Shown: positions 1 through 7,759 of the stretch, piece by piece
Layout: each line of letters starts with the position of its first letter
How positions within the stretch are numbered: position 1 is the first letter of the stretch
Source: CAZHBA01 sp964530225
GTDB taxonomy: Bacteria > Pseudomonadota > Alphaproteobacteria > UBA6615
Direction: 5' to 3'
NCBI GenBank assembly: GCA_964530225.1
Contig: CAZHBA010000095.1
Location: 1-27,187 of the forward strand
Length of the DNA stretch: 27,187 nt
The notes under the pieces: generated by a model
Seen by the model: only the letters and a program-made list of their open reading frames with translations
Database searches by the model: none
What the model was told of the DNA's origin: nothing
Position numbers and translations under genes: made by a program

Positions 1-161
1 GAAGAAATCTGAAGGTACGAGTTCGCAAATAATGGAACCGGAATCCGAGTGATTTTAACTGCCCCCCATTCTGCTCATTATTTACCATAATCCTCTGCCT
101 GACCCTTGCCGTGCTTCGTGGTAGTCCGGGGTGAGTTGGAATTTGAAGAGGAGTCTTAAAG
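1..161. other. Left-edge region, no complete gene
   Basis: No complete gene is visible. A reading frame from base 2 is open to a TGA at 50-52 and could be the last residues of a gene lying outside the window, but it is too short to identify. The stretch holds the left copy of an imperfect direct repeat (94-121, with weaker similarity to about 135). A purine-rich stretch at 144-153 is a good ribosome binding site for the ATG at 162. Confidence 0.4.
94..121 (+). repeat. Imperfect direct repeat, left copy
   Basis: This 28-base segment matches 982-1009 at 25 of 28 positions in the same orientation. Weaker similarity continues to about 135 and 1022. The two copies bracket the AT-rich lipoprotein gene. 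They may be the ends of an inserted segment or two copies of a dispersed intergenic repeat; the sequence alone does not decide between these. Confidence 0.55.
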
Positions 162-842
162 ATGAATATATATTTAAAGTCGTTTTTCGCTTTAAGCATC
201 ACGTCAATGATGTTGATCGGGTGCAAGGCAGAACTAATTGAGACATCTATCAAAAGCAAGGATCTGTGAAAAGCAATAGCAGGAAACCCCGTATCTGTAG
301 AGTTTGAGGCAGAATTGTCGCTGATGGCAGACACGGAGGATGAGGAAACAAAGGCACAACTAAAATCAATCGAAAAGATTGTTGAGAAGTACCTTTCTAT
401 TAAAGAGTTTGATATCACAAAAGGTGATTTTGGATTTAATATTAAAATTGATGGGGAATTGCCTCTTGTTTACGCAACTGGATCCAAAGCAATTACATCC
501 GTAGAATCACCGTGGGTGATGAAAGTAAGTGATAATCGTGACGGAGGAACTCTCTCTGAATTCTCTCATAAATTGACATTTTCAACCGCCTCCCAATTTG
601 AAGCATTTTCAGGGGAACTTCAGAATATTAACTTGATGTTAAGTCCCGACGAACGGCAACCAATGAAATTTAAACTTAAGACTACGGGGAATGATGTATT
701 GCATATATTTACTGGTGGCGCGGAAGTAGGGGGTGAAACTCGAGTCTTGTACGAGGCACGCGTAGAGAAAAGGGTTTCTTTAACAATGCAAGGTGGTGTT
801 TATGATAGTGCCGAACAGGTTATTTACTTTTCACTGAAATAG
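162..842 (+). pseudogene. Lipoprotein gene interrupted by an in-frame TGA
   Basis: The ATG at 162 follows a GAAGAGGAG ribosome site. It opens a classic lipoprotein signal peptide: a Lys near the start, a hydrophobic core and the lipobox LIGC with Cys21 (222-224). The frame stops at TGA 267-269 after 35 codons. It then continues open in the same frame to the TAA at 840-842, giving about 190 further residues rich in charged beta-strand-like segments. The part after the stop has no signal of its own. The nearest downstream starts (TTG 315, ATG 324) lack an obvious ribosome site. I read this as one lipoprotein of about 225 residues with a nonsense mutation. TGA readthrough or a sequencing error are alternatives. 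Base composition is much more AT-rich than in the neighbours, which suggests horizontal acquisition. I cannot name the family with confidence. Confidence 0.6.
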
Positions 843-981
843 AACCTACTCAGAAATTGCGAATGATTGTCCGTAAGAAATACAAAGGGTGTTGAGTAGA
901 ACTCCACCTAGACCCCATTCCATCCACCCATCCCAGATATTCTCTGTCAGACTTTCCCAATAAAAAACCTGACCGCCACCA

Positions 982-1009
982 TCTGCCTGACCATTGCTGT
1001 GCTTCTTGG
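982..1009 (+). repeat. Imperfect direct repeat, right copy
   Basis: Right copy of the repeat at 94-121, differing at three of 28 positions. It lies just beyond the 3' end of hisI. A more degenerate relative may begin near 942. The surrounding 843-1037 stretch contains no credible gene. Confidence 0.55.
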
Positions 1010-1037
1010 AAGTTGGGGGGAGAAGTTTTATGGTGCG

Positions 1038-1523
1038 CTACAGCGTCGTCGGATTAGGGGCGTCGCCGTAGACTGCCTCGGGGTCAAAGACCTTTTCGGT
1101 TTCTTCGAAATTGAGCTTGGCGGGGGCGTCGCTAGGCGCGCCGACCGGCACCGAGCGGAAAAAGCACGAGCGGTAGCCGATGTGGCAGCTGGCGCCACCC
1201 TGAACGTCGGCGCGCAGCCATACCGCGTCTTGGTCGTCGTCGATGCGAATCTCGACTACCCTCTGGATCAGCCCGCTGGTGGCGCCCTTGTGCCACAGCG
1301 CCTGGCGCGAGCGGCTCCAATAGTGGGCTTCGCCGGTGGCGATGGTTTTCTCTAGCGCTTCGGCGTTCATATAGCCGTGCATCAAGACTTCGCCGCTTTC
1401 GGCGTCGGTGGTGACCACTGGAATTAGCCCGTTATCGTCGAACTTTGGCGCTAATTCTGCGCCTTCCTCGACCTGTTCGATCGACACGCGCGCGGTGAAA
1501 AGGCTGGAGCCTGTTGTTGCCAT
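1038..1523 (-). CDS. hisI: Phosphoribosyl-AMP cyclohydrolase HisI
   Basis: HisI opens the adenine ring of phosphoribosyl-AMP, the third step of histidine biosynthesis, in the cytoplasm. The 161-residue product has the family signatures in order: LMHGYMNAEAL (47-57), WSRSR and LWHKGATSG (69-84), the acidic metal site DDDQD (95-99) and the zinc site SCHIGYRSC with Cys113 and Cys120 (112-120). In some archaeal HisI a Cys sits within the acidic motif; here it is Asp96, which I believe is usual for alphaproteobacterial forms. The C-terminal tail of about 35 residues beyond the core is also common in this group. A GGAAGGA ribosome site precedes the ATG. There is no fused HisE domain and no other his gene nearby. 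The gene is divergent from a COG0523 GTPase. Confidence 0.95.
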   Translation of the reverse strand: MATTGSSLFTARVSIEQVEEGAELAPKFDDNGLIPVVTTDAESGEVLMHGYMNAEALEKTIATGEAHYWSRSRQALWHKGATSGLIQRVVEIRIDDDQDAVWLRADVQGGASCHIGYRSCFFRSVPVGAPSDAPAKLNFEETEKVFDPEAVYGDAPNPTTL

Positions 1524-1640
1524 ATTTTTCCGTCCTTCCGAGGGCGCCGCCTGCCTATCAGCAACGCCGGATTGGGCGTGTTATAAGGGTCGCTACGCGC
1601 CCCGTGTCAAGCCGGGCGCAGGGTTAAGGAGACGTCGCCA

Positions 1641-2702
1641 GTGGCGAATAATGAGCAAAAACCGCCCGAGGAACCGCTCCCGGTCTCGCTGCTGACCGGT
1701 TTTCTGGGCAGCGGCAAGACGACAGTGTTGAATCACTTGTTGCAACAGCCGGAAATGGGCCAGGCGGCCGTGATTGTTAACGAATTCGGCGAGATCGGCC
1801 TTGACCATGAGCTGGTGGTTGGCGGCAAGGAAGACATGGTACTGCTCAACAGTGGCTGCCTGTGTTGTACCGTACGCGGCGATCTGGTGAACACGCTACG
1901 CGATCTCTTGATGGTGCGCATGCGTGGCGATGTGCCGCCGTTCCAGCGGATCCTGATCGAAACCACGGGTCTTGCCGACCCGGCGCCGATCCTGCACACT
2001 CTGATGGGCGACGATTTGACCGCCCGCTATTTCCGCCTCGACGGGGTGATTGTCGCCGTCGATGCGGTCAACGGTGAGGGTACGCTCGACGCCCAACATG
2101 AATCGGTGAAGCAGGCCGCCGTCGCCGACCGCATATTGATCACCAAGACCGATCTCGCCGGCGACGCAGCGATTGGCTCTTTGGAAAACCGGCTGATGGA
2201 TATCAACCCGGCGGCGGCGCGCTACCGGGTGGTCGACGGCGTGGTCGCGCCCGGCGTTTTGTTTGACGCTGGTTTGTATGACCCGGCAACCAAGATTCCT
2301 GATGTCGACCGCTGGCTCAAGGAAGGGGCTTATGCCGGTCACGATCACCATGCCCACGACGTCAACCGCCACGACGACCACATTCGCGCCTACTGCGTTA
2401 CTTATGATGAGCCGGTGCGCCTCGACGCGGTTGAACAATGGTTCGACCTGATCATGTTGCTGAGGGGACCGGATTTGCTGCGAGTTAAGGGTATCGTTAA
2501 TGTGATCGATATCGACGGGCCGGTGGTGATCCACGGCGTCCAGCACATCTTTCATCCGCCAGCGGTCCTGGGGGCCTGGCCTTCGGACGACCGGCGCACG
2601 CGCATCGTTTTCATCACTCGAGATGTCGACCGCCAGATGCTGGAGGATACGTTCAAGACCTTCACCGACCGGCCGGCGAGCCTTGCGCCGCCGGGCGAAT
2701 AA
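1641..2702 (+). CDS. CobW/COG0523 family metal-chaperone GTPase
   Basis: This is a G3E-family P-loop GTPase of the COG0523 group (CobW, YjiA, ZNG1), whose members use GTP to deliver zinc or cobalt to client enzymes. The 353-residue protein shows the Walker A motif GFLGSGKT (20-27), the metal-binding CxCC motif C73-L-C75-C76, the conserved ETTGLADP segment and a NKxD-like TKTD. A His/Asp-rich linker (about 231-246) leads into a CobW C-terminal domain. The GTG start at 1641 is set by AAGGAGA at 1626-1632. Cobalamin synthesis genes are absent, so a B12 role is not supported. Its divergent neighbour hisI encodes a zinc-dependent enzyme and a Znu/Zur locus lies in the same window, so zinc handling is the best inference. 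No full Zur box is visible upstream. Confidence 0.88.
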   Translation: MANNEQKPPEEPLPVSLLTGFLGSGKTTVLNHLLQQPEMGQAAVIVNEFGEIGLDHELVVGGKEDMVLLNSGCLCCTVRGDLVNTLRDLLMVRMRGDVPPFQRILIETTGLADPAPILHTLMGDDLTARYFRLDGVIVAVDAVNGEGTLDAQHESVKQAAVADRILITKTDLAGDAAIGSLENRLMDINPAAARYRVVDGVVAPGVLFDAGLYDPATKIPDVDRWLKEGAYAGHDHHAHDVNRHDDHIRAYCVTYDEPVRLDAVEQWFDLIMLLRGPDLLRVKGIVNVIDIDGPVVIHGVQHIFHPPAVLGAWPSDDRRTRIVFITRDVDRQMLEDTFKTFTDRPASLAPPGE

Positions 2703-2743
2703 TGCACTCTGGACGCTGTTAAGATGTTAACAGGTAGGCACGC

Positions 2744-3523
2744 ATGGAAGACACGATTTTGGTCGAGCGGCGTGACGACATCGCCGTCGTCGCCATAAAC
2801 CGACCGGAAAAGCGCAATGCGCTACGCCAGGACGATTGGATCGCCGTTGGCGATGCGCTCGATGCGTTGGGTGAAGACGACGATGTGCGCTGCGTCGTCT
2901 TGCGAGGTGCCGGTAGCGAGGCGTTTTGCGCCGGCGCCGATATCAGCGGCTTCGAGGAGGAGCGGTCAAGCCGCGAGAAGGTGCGCGCCTATGGTGCAGC
3001 GACCGATCGCGCCTTCGTCGGAGCACACACGTGCCGGCATCCGGTGATCGCCATGATCCACGGATTTTGCCTTGGTGGCGGCTTCGAATTGGCGTTGGCC
3101 TGCGACTTGCGTATTTCGGGCATGTCGGGGCGCTTCGGCATTCCGGCGAAAAATGTCGGCCTGTACCTGTCCTACGATTTGGTGGAGCTTCTAGTCGACG
3201 CCAGCAGCAAGGCCACGGCCAAGGAAATTTTGCTCGAGGGTCGCATCTTGCCGGCGTTCGAGGCGCAGTCGAAAAACCTCATCACCCGGGTTGTTGACGA
3301 CGATGGCCTCGAAGAAGAAGTTATGCAGGCGGCGCGGCGCATCGCTGGCGGTGCGCCGCTTTCCACGCGCTGGCACCGGCAAGCGATTCGCCGGATCGCC
3401 CAATCAGGTGCCTACAGTGAGGCTGAACTGGAAGCGCAATACGACTACGCCGATACCGAAGACTACAAAGCTGGGTACCAAGCGTTTCTCGACCGCAAAA
3501 AGCCGGTGTTCAAAGGCCGTTGA
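2744..3523 (+). CDS. Enoyl-CoA hydratase/isomerase (crotonase) family protein
   Basis: A 259-residue crotonase-fold acyl-CoA enzyme. The oxyanion-hole segments are clear: CAGADISGF (62-70) and HGFCLGGGFELALACDLRI (106-124). Glu115 matches the first catalytic Glu of hydratases (Glu144 of rat crotonase). The position of the second catalytic Glu (Glu164, in FGxPE) is Ala135 in FGIPAKNVG, so a classical syn-hydration of enoyl-CoA is doubtful; isomerase, dehydratase or hydrolase chemistry is possible. The stop lies only a few bases before the next gene, a CoA-transferase, so the pair is probably cotranscribed and works on the same CoA ester. The substrate cannot be told from the sequence. Confidence 0.88.
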   Translation: MEDTILVERRDDIAVVAINRPEKRNALRQDDWIAVGDALDALGEDDDVRCVVLRGAGSEAFCAGADISGFEEERSSREKVRAYGAATDRAFVGAHTCRHPVIAMIHGFCLGGGFELALACDLRISGMSGRFGIPAKNVGLYLSYDLVELLVDASSKATAKEILLEGRILPAFEAQSKNLITRVVDDDGLEEEVMQAARRIAGGAPLSTRWHRQAIRRIAQSGAYSEAELEAQYDYADTEDYKAGYQAFLDRKKPVFKGR

Positions 3524-3526
3524 GCG

Positions 3527-4753
3527 ATGGTCGCTGATGATGGGCGCGGACCGGGTCCACTCGCCGGTATGAAAGTCATCGAATCGGCCGCTGTGGTGGC
3601 CGGGCCCTATTGTGGGTTAATGCTGGCCGATCTCGGCGCCGAGGTCATAAAGCTCGAGCGTTACCCAAGCGGCGACGAAAGTCGCAACATGACGCCGCCG
3701 GAACTGGACGGCGAAGCGCCACCCTATCTCATGCTCAACCGCAACAAGCGCGGTGTAGTGCTCGATATTCGCACGCCGGCGGGTCAGGACATATTTCACC
3801 GCCTGGCAAGCATCACCGATGTTATCGTCGAGAACTACCGCAAGGGTGTGATGGAGCGCCTCGGTATCGGTTACGACGATCTGCGCAAAAACAATCCGGG
3901 TCTGATCTATTGCGCCATATCGGGCTTCGGCCGCACCGGCCCTTACGCCAGCCGCGGCGGCTACGATCTTATTGCCCAGGGTATGAGCGGTCTGATGAGC
4001 ATCACCGGCGAGGGGCCGGGCCGCCCGCCGGTCAAAGTCGGCGGAGCAATTACCGATTGGGGTGGTGGGCTGATGGCGACTATCGGCATCATCGCTGCCT
4101 ATGCCAACCGGCTGCAAACCGGCGAGGGCCAGTTCGTCGACACCTCGCTGTTCGAGGCCGGGGTTGCTGCGACCTTCCATCAGACCGCGATGACCCTAGC
4201 GAGCGGGATATCGCCGGGGCCGATGGGGTCGGCCCACCCGTTGGGTGCACCCTATCAAGCTTTCCAAACCGCCGACGGCTGGCTTAACGTCGGCGCTGGC
4301 ACGCAAGCGATGTGGCCGCGCCTGACCAAGGTTCTGGGCGTGCCGGAGATGGCCGACGATCCTCGGTTCCTCACCGTCGCCGAGCGCATGATCCATCTCG
4401 ACGAATTGATTACCGAGTTGGCGCCATTGTTCGCTAAGCATACCGTCGATGAATGGCTTGCGATTTTCGTGGCAGAGGGCATTCCGGGCGGCCCCGTTCT
4501 GTCCATCGGCGAAATGCTGGACGACCCGCAAACGATTGCGCGCGAAATGATAATGGAGGTTCCCCACAGCCGGCTCGGTAGCGTGAAAACCCTGGGGACG
4601 CCGGTTAAGTTCAGTGGTACACCCACTGCGCTGCGCCGTGGCGCGCCGTTACTCGGCGAGCATACGGCCGAAGTGCTGCACGAACTCGGCTACTCCGACG
4701 TCGACGTTGCCGCATTCGTCGAGGACGGTACCGTTATCGCCGCCGGCGATTGA
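3527..4753 (+). CDS. Class III CoA-transferase (CaiB/BaiF family)
   Basis: A 408-residue family III CoA-transferase, which moves CoA between carboxylic acids through an aspartyl-CoA thioester. The N-terminal signature GMKVIESAAVVAGPYCG and LADLGAEVIKLE is typical, followed by LNRNKRGVVLD and the segment FGRTGPYASRGGYDLIAQG. The Asp in that last segment, residue 147, is the expected nucleophile. Length and domain order match the family, with a C-terminal lid (GPVLSIGEMLDDPQ). It begins three bases after the crotonase gene and an MFS gene follows after 23 bases. The three therefore look like one operon that imports an acid, activates it to a CoA ester and modifies it. Carnitine-like or bile-acid-like substrates are known for relatives, but nothing here fixes the substrate. 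Confidence 0.92.
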   Translation: MVADDGRGPGPLAGMKVIESAAVVAGPYCGLMLADLGAEVIKLERYPSGDESRNMTPPELDGEAPPYLMLNRNKRGVVLDIRTPAGQDIFHRLASITDVIVENYRKGVMERLGIGYDDLRKNNPGLIYCAISGFGRTGPYASRGGYDLIAQGMSGLMSITGEGPGRPPVKVGGAITDWGGGLMATIGIIAAYANRLQTGEGQFVDTSLFEAGVAATFHQTAMTLASGISPGPMGSAHPLGAPYQAFQTADGWLNVGAGTQAMWPRLTKVLGVPEMADDPRFLTVAERMIHLDELITELAPLFAKHTVDEWLAIFVAEGIPGGPVLSIGEMLDDPQTIAREMIMEVPHSRLGSVKTLGTPVKFSGTPTALRRGAPLLGEHTAEVLHELGYSDVDVAAFVEDGTVIAAGD

Positions 4754-4776
4754 TCCGGCGTCGGAAGAAAACAGTA

Positions 4777-6042
4777 ATGGTCCAGGCAAACAATGTTCAG
4801 GCTGGCGGTGCTGCGCCGGGCAGCGGTTTGCTGATTGTCCGCGTTTTTTTACCGTTCGCGCTCGGCTATTTCCTGTCCTATCTTTATCGCACCGTCAACG
4901 CGGTGATCGGTCCCAATTTGGCTAAGGATTTGGGGATCGATGCCGGCGGGCTCGGCCTGCTGACCAGTGCCTATTTCATTGCCTTTGCCGCTGCGCAATT
5001 ACCCCTTGGTTTCTTTCTCGACAGCCACGGGCCGCGGCGGAGCGAGGTGGTTTTACTGATCGCCGCGGCCGCCGGCGCCTTGGTGTTCAGCCTCGGCGAA
5101 GGTTTATGGGGTTTGGTGTTGGGCCGGGCGATAATCGGAATCGGCGTCGCTGCCTGCTTGATGGCGGCGTTTAAGGCGATGGCCGAGTGGTTTCCAGCCG
5201 ACAAATTGCCGATGGCAAACGGTTTCATCATGGCGAGCGGTGGTTTGGGAGCGATCACTGCGACCGCGCCGACCCAGTTTCTGGTTGCCGAGGTCGGTTG
5301 GCGCTATGGCTTTGTCGCGTTGGCAATAGCCACATTCGTGGTGGCGCTGATCCTGTGGACCGTGGTGCCCGAGCGGAAACGCGAGACCGGTGGCGACAGC
5401 GTCGCGGACCAGATCGGTAGCCTGCGGCAAATCTATCGCAGTATCCCATTCTGGCGGATCGCACCGATTACAGCGTTCTCGCAAGGCACGTTTCTGGCGA
5501 TACAGACTTTGTGGGCGGGGCCGTGGTTGCGCGATGTCGCCGGCCTTGACCCGGTGACGGTCAGTTTCACTTTGCTGGCGGGGGCGGTCGGTTTTGTGAT
5601 CGGTAACATCCTCGTCGGTGTCATCGCGGTGCGGCTGATTCGGCGCGGCGTGGCACCAATCGTCGTCGTTGGTGTTGGTGTGGCAGTGTTTATGCTGGCG
5701 CAGTTAGCCGTTGTTGGAGAATGGGTCGCTGTGCCGTGGGCTCTTTGGTTCGTTTTCGGCATGTCGGGCACCATCGGTGTCTTGAGTTTCTCGGTCTTGG
5801 CGCAAGAGTTCCCAGCCAATCTCACCGGCCGCTCCAGCACCGGGTTGAATTTGATGATCTTCGCCACAGCCTTCGCACTGCAATGGGGTATGGGCGAAAT
5901 CATCAGTCTGTGGCCAACAGCGGCCGACGGCGGCTATGCAGTTCCCGGCTATCAGATGGCGTTTGGAATTGCGCTAGGTCTGCAAGCCGTCGCGCTCGCG
6001 TGGATGGTGGTCGCCCGGCGATTTTACCCAAGGACGCATTAA
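4777..6042 (+). CDS. Major facilitator superfamily transporter
   Basis: An inner-membrane secondary transporter of 421 residues with about 12 hydrophobic segments in two halves. The loop between helices 2 and 3 carries the MFS motif A in the form FFLDSHGPRRSEV. I chose the ATG at 4777, preceded by GGAAG, over the in-frame TTG at 4750 because the latter would add a charged nine-residue leader and has no ribosome site. It lies directly downstream of the CoA-transferase and probably supplies the substrate of that pathway; organic acids are a reasonable guess. Its 3' end overlaps the convergent P450 gene by four bases. Confidence 0.85.
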   Translation: MVQANNVQAGGAAPGSGLLIVRVFLPFALGYFLSYLYRTVNAVIGPNLAKDLGIDAGGLGLLTSAYFIAFAAAQLPLGFFLDSHGPRRSEVVLLIAAAAGALVFSLGEGLWGLVLGRAIIGIGVAACLMAAFKAMAEWFPADKLPMANGFIMASGGLGAITATAPTQFLVAEVGWRYGFVALAIATFVVALILWTVVPERKRETGGDSVADQIGSLRQIYRSIPFWRIAPITAFSQGTFLAIQTLWAGPWLRDVAGLDPVTVSFTLLAGAVGFVIGNILVGVIAVRLIRRGVAPIVVVGVGVAVFMLAQLAVVGEWVAVPWALWFVFGMSGTIGVLSFSVLAQEFPANLTGRSSTGLNLMIFATAFALQWGMGEIISLWPTAADGGYAVPGYQMAFGIALGLQAVALAWMVVARRFYPRTH

Positions 6043-7262
6043 TACGCAGTCTGGCAGGCAATCGGCAGCGAACTGACCCCGCGTAATACCAGAGAATCGT
6101 GCCACGGCGGATCGGGATCGAGCAGCTCGATATTTCGCAGTTTACCCACCAGCGCCGCCAATCCAATCTCGCCTTCAATGCGGGCCAGCGGTGCACCGAG
6201 GCAGAAATGGATGCCGAAACCGAAGACGATATGCTGGTTCTCGCTGCGGCGGATATAGAAGCGGTGTGGGTCGTCGAAGTGACGTGGATCGCGGTTGGCC
6301 GCATAGATCATGGAAAACACCCGGTCGCCGGCCTTTATTGTACCGCTGTCGAGTGCCACATCTTCCAGGGCAACGCGGGTGGTGGTGCCGATCGGTCCAT
6401 CGTAGCGCAGGATTTCTTCGACCGCGCTGGCCGCCAAAGTTGGATTGCTGGTGAGCAGGGCGAACTGATCGGGATTGCGTAGTAGCGTCAGCAGGCCGTT
6501 GCCGAACAGGTTGGTCGTCGTCTCATGGCCGGCGAACAGAAGCAGCACACAATTGGCGATGAGCTCGGCTTCGGATAACTCATTGCCGCCGTCGCGCGCC
6601 GCAATCATATGGTCGATAATGGTTTGGTCGGAAATTGGATGGCGGCGGCGGTGGTCGATGACCTCGCTGAAATATTTCGACATCTCGACGGTGCTGCGTT
6701 CCGCCCGCTTGCGCTTGTCGGGCGTTGCCTGGGCGCTACCGACGAAGGTGGCGAGGTCGTCGGACCAGGATTTGAACAGATCGAGGTCGCTGTCGGGTAC
6801 GCCGACCATGCCGGCGATCACCGTCGCCGGTAGCGGGTAGGCGAAGCCAGCGATGAAATCGGGATCGCCGGATGCCGCGAACCCGTCGAGTAAGTCATCG
6901 ACAATGGTGGCGATACGCGGCCGTAACGCCGCCAGAGCGCGCTTCGTAAATGCCTTATTCATCAGGCTGCGTAGGCGGGTATGCAGTGGCGGATCGACGA
7001 AGACCGCCCAGCGCCCCAGCATGGCGCCGACTTCGGCGACGGCGGCGCGTTCATCGGCCGGCAGATGATCGAGGAACGGCGTGATACGGTTGGCTGACAG
7101 GCGCGGGTCGTTCAGCGCGGCGCGCACGTCGTCGTAACGGGTCAGCACCCAGGCATTGAGGTTCTCCGACCAATGCACCGGGTCGTCGTCCTGCAGCCGC
7201 TGAAACACCGGGTAGGGGTTGGCGACCATCGCCGGGTCGCTGGGATTGTATTCGGGTAACAT
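6039..7262 (-). CDS. Cytochrome P450
   Basis: A soluble bacterial class I cytochrome P450 of 407 residues, which hydroxylates a small hydrophobic substrate using electrons from a ferredoxin. The landmarks are all present: the I-helix oxygen-binding motif AGHETT (244-249), the K-helix ExxR (Glu283 to Arg286) and the heme loop FGFGIHFCLGAPLAR, with Cys354 as the heme ligand. No membrane anchor is present. No ferredoxin gene is adjacent; the FprA-type reductase 16 kb away could serve it but this is unproven. The gene converges on the MFS gene with a four-base overlap and is divergent from arfB. The substrate is unknown. The ribosome site before the ATG is weak. Confidence 0.95.
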   Translation of the reverse strand: MLPEYNPSDPAMVANPYPVFQRLQDDDPVHWSENLNAWVLTRYDDVRAALNDPRLSANRITPFLDHLPADERAAVAEVGAMLGRWAVFVDPPLHTRLRSLMNKAFTKRALAALRPRIATIVDDLLDGFAASGDPDFIAGFAYPLPATVIAGMVGVPDSDLDLFKSWSDDLATFVGSAQATPDKRKRAERSTVEMSKYFSEVIDHRRRHPISDQTIIDHMIAARDGGNELSEAELIANCVLLLFAGHETTTNLFGNGLLTLLRNPDQFALLTSNPTLAASAVEEILRYDGPIGTTTRVALEDVALDSGTIKAGDRVFSMIYAANRDPRHFDDPHRFYIRRSENQHIVFGFGIHFCLGAPLARIEGEIGLAALVGKLRNIELLDPDPPWHDSLVLRGVSSLPIACQTAY

Positions 7263-7336
7263 GATTGGACTTTAGCGTAACCCTAGCCTGTGGCGCGATG
7301 CTACGTTTGGGGTAAGTCCAACGCGAATAGACGCTC

Positions 7337-7759
7337 ATGCTGACGATAAATGAAAATATTGCCATCCCCGATGATGAACTGAGCGAACATTTCATCCGCG
7401 CCACGGGGCCGGGTGGGCAGAATGTGAACAAGGTGGCGACGGCGGTCGAACTGCGCTTCGATGTGCGCCGCTCGCCAAGCCTGTCCGATGATGTTCGTGC
7501 GCGCCTGGAGCGGCTGGCCGGTCGGCGTCTCACAAGTAGGGGCGTTTTGATTATCCGCGCCGAGCGGTTCCGCACCCGGGAACGCAACCGTAGCGACGCT
7601 CGCGAACGGTTGATCAATCTGGTGCGCCGCGCTGCCGTGGTGCCGAAGAAGCGTGTGAAGACCAAGCCCAGCCGCGCTGTCAAAACCCGCCGGCTTGATG
7701 CCAAGGCACGTCGCGGCCGGCTCAAACAAACCCGCCGGGTTAAGCCGGAGGCGGAATAA
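7337..7759 (+). CDS. arfB: Alternative ribosome-rescue factor ArfB (YaeJ-type hydrolase)
   Basis: This 140-residue protein is a codon-independent peptidyl-tRNA hydrolase that frees ribosomes stalled on broken mRNAs. The release-factor-like domain carries GPGGQNVNKVATAVELRF with the catalytic GGQ at residues 26-28. Its C-terminal tail (from about residue 105) is strongly basic with many Lys and Arg, as expected of the part that enters the empty mRNA channel. The length equals that of typical ArfB, and full peptide release factors are much longer. It is divergent from the P450 gene with a 74-base gap. No clear ribosome site precedes the ATG. Confidence 0.92.
   Translation: MLTINENIAIPDDELSEHFIRATGPGGQNVNKVATAVELRFDVRRSPSLSDDVRARLERLAGRRLTSRGVLIIRAERFRTRERNRSDARERLINLVRRAAVVPKKRVKTKPSRAVKTRRLDAKARRGRLKQTRRVKPEAE

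Noticed and set aside
1579..1590. TGTTATAA segment between hisI and the COG0523 GTPase, resembling half of a Zur box
   Set aside because: The opposite half is absent at the required spacing, so it is only a half-site match and could equally be a -10 element.
1896..2555. 219-codon open frame antisense to the COG0523 gene
   Set aside because: It mirrors codon bias of the real gene, has no ribosome site and no recognisable domain.
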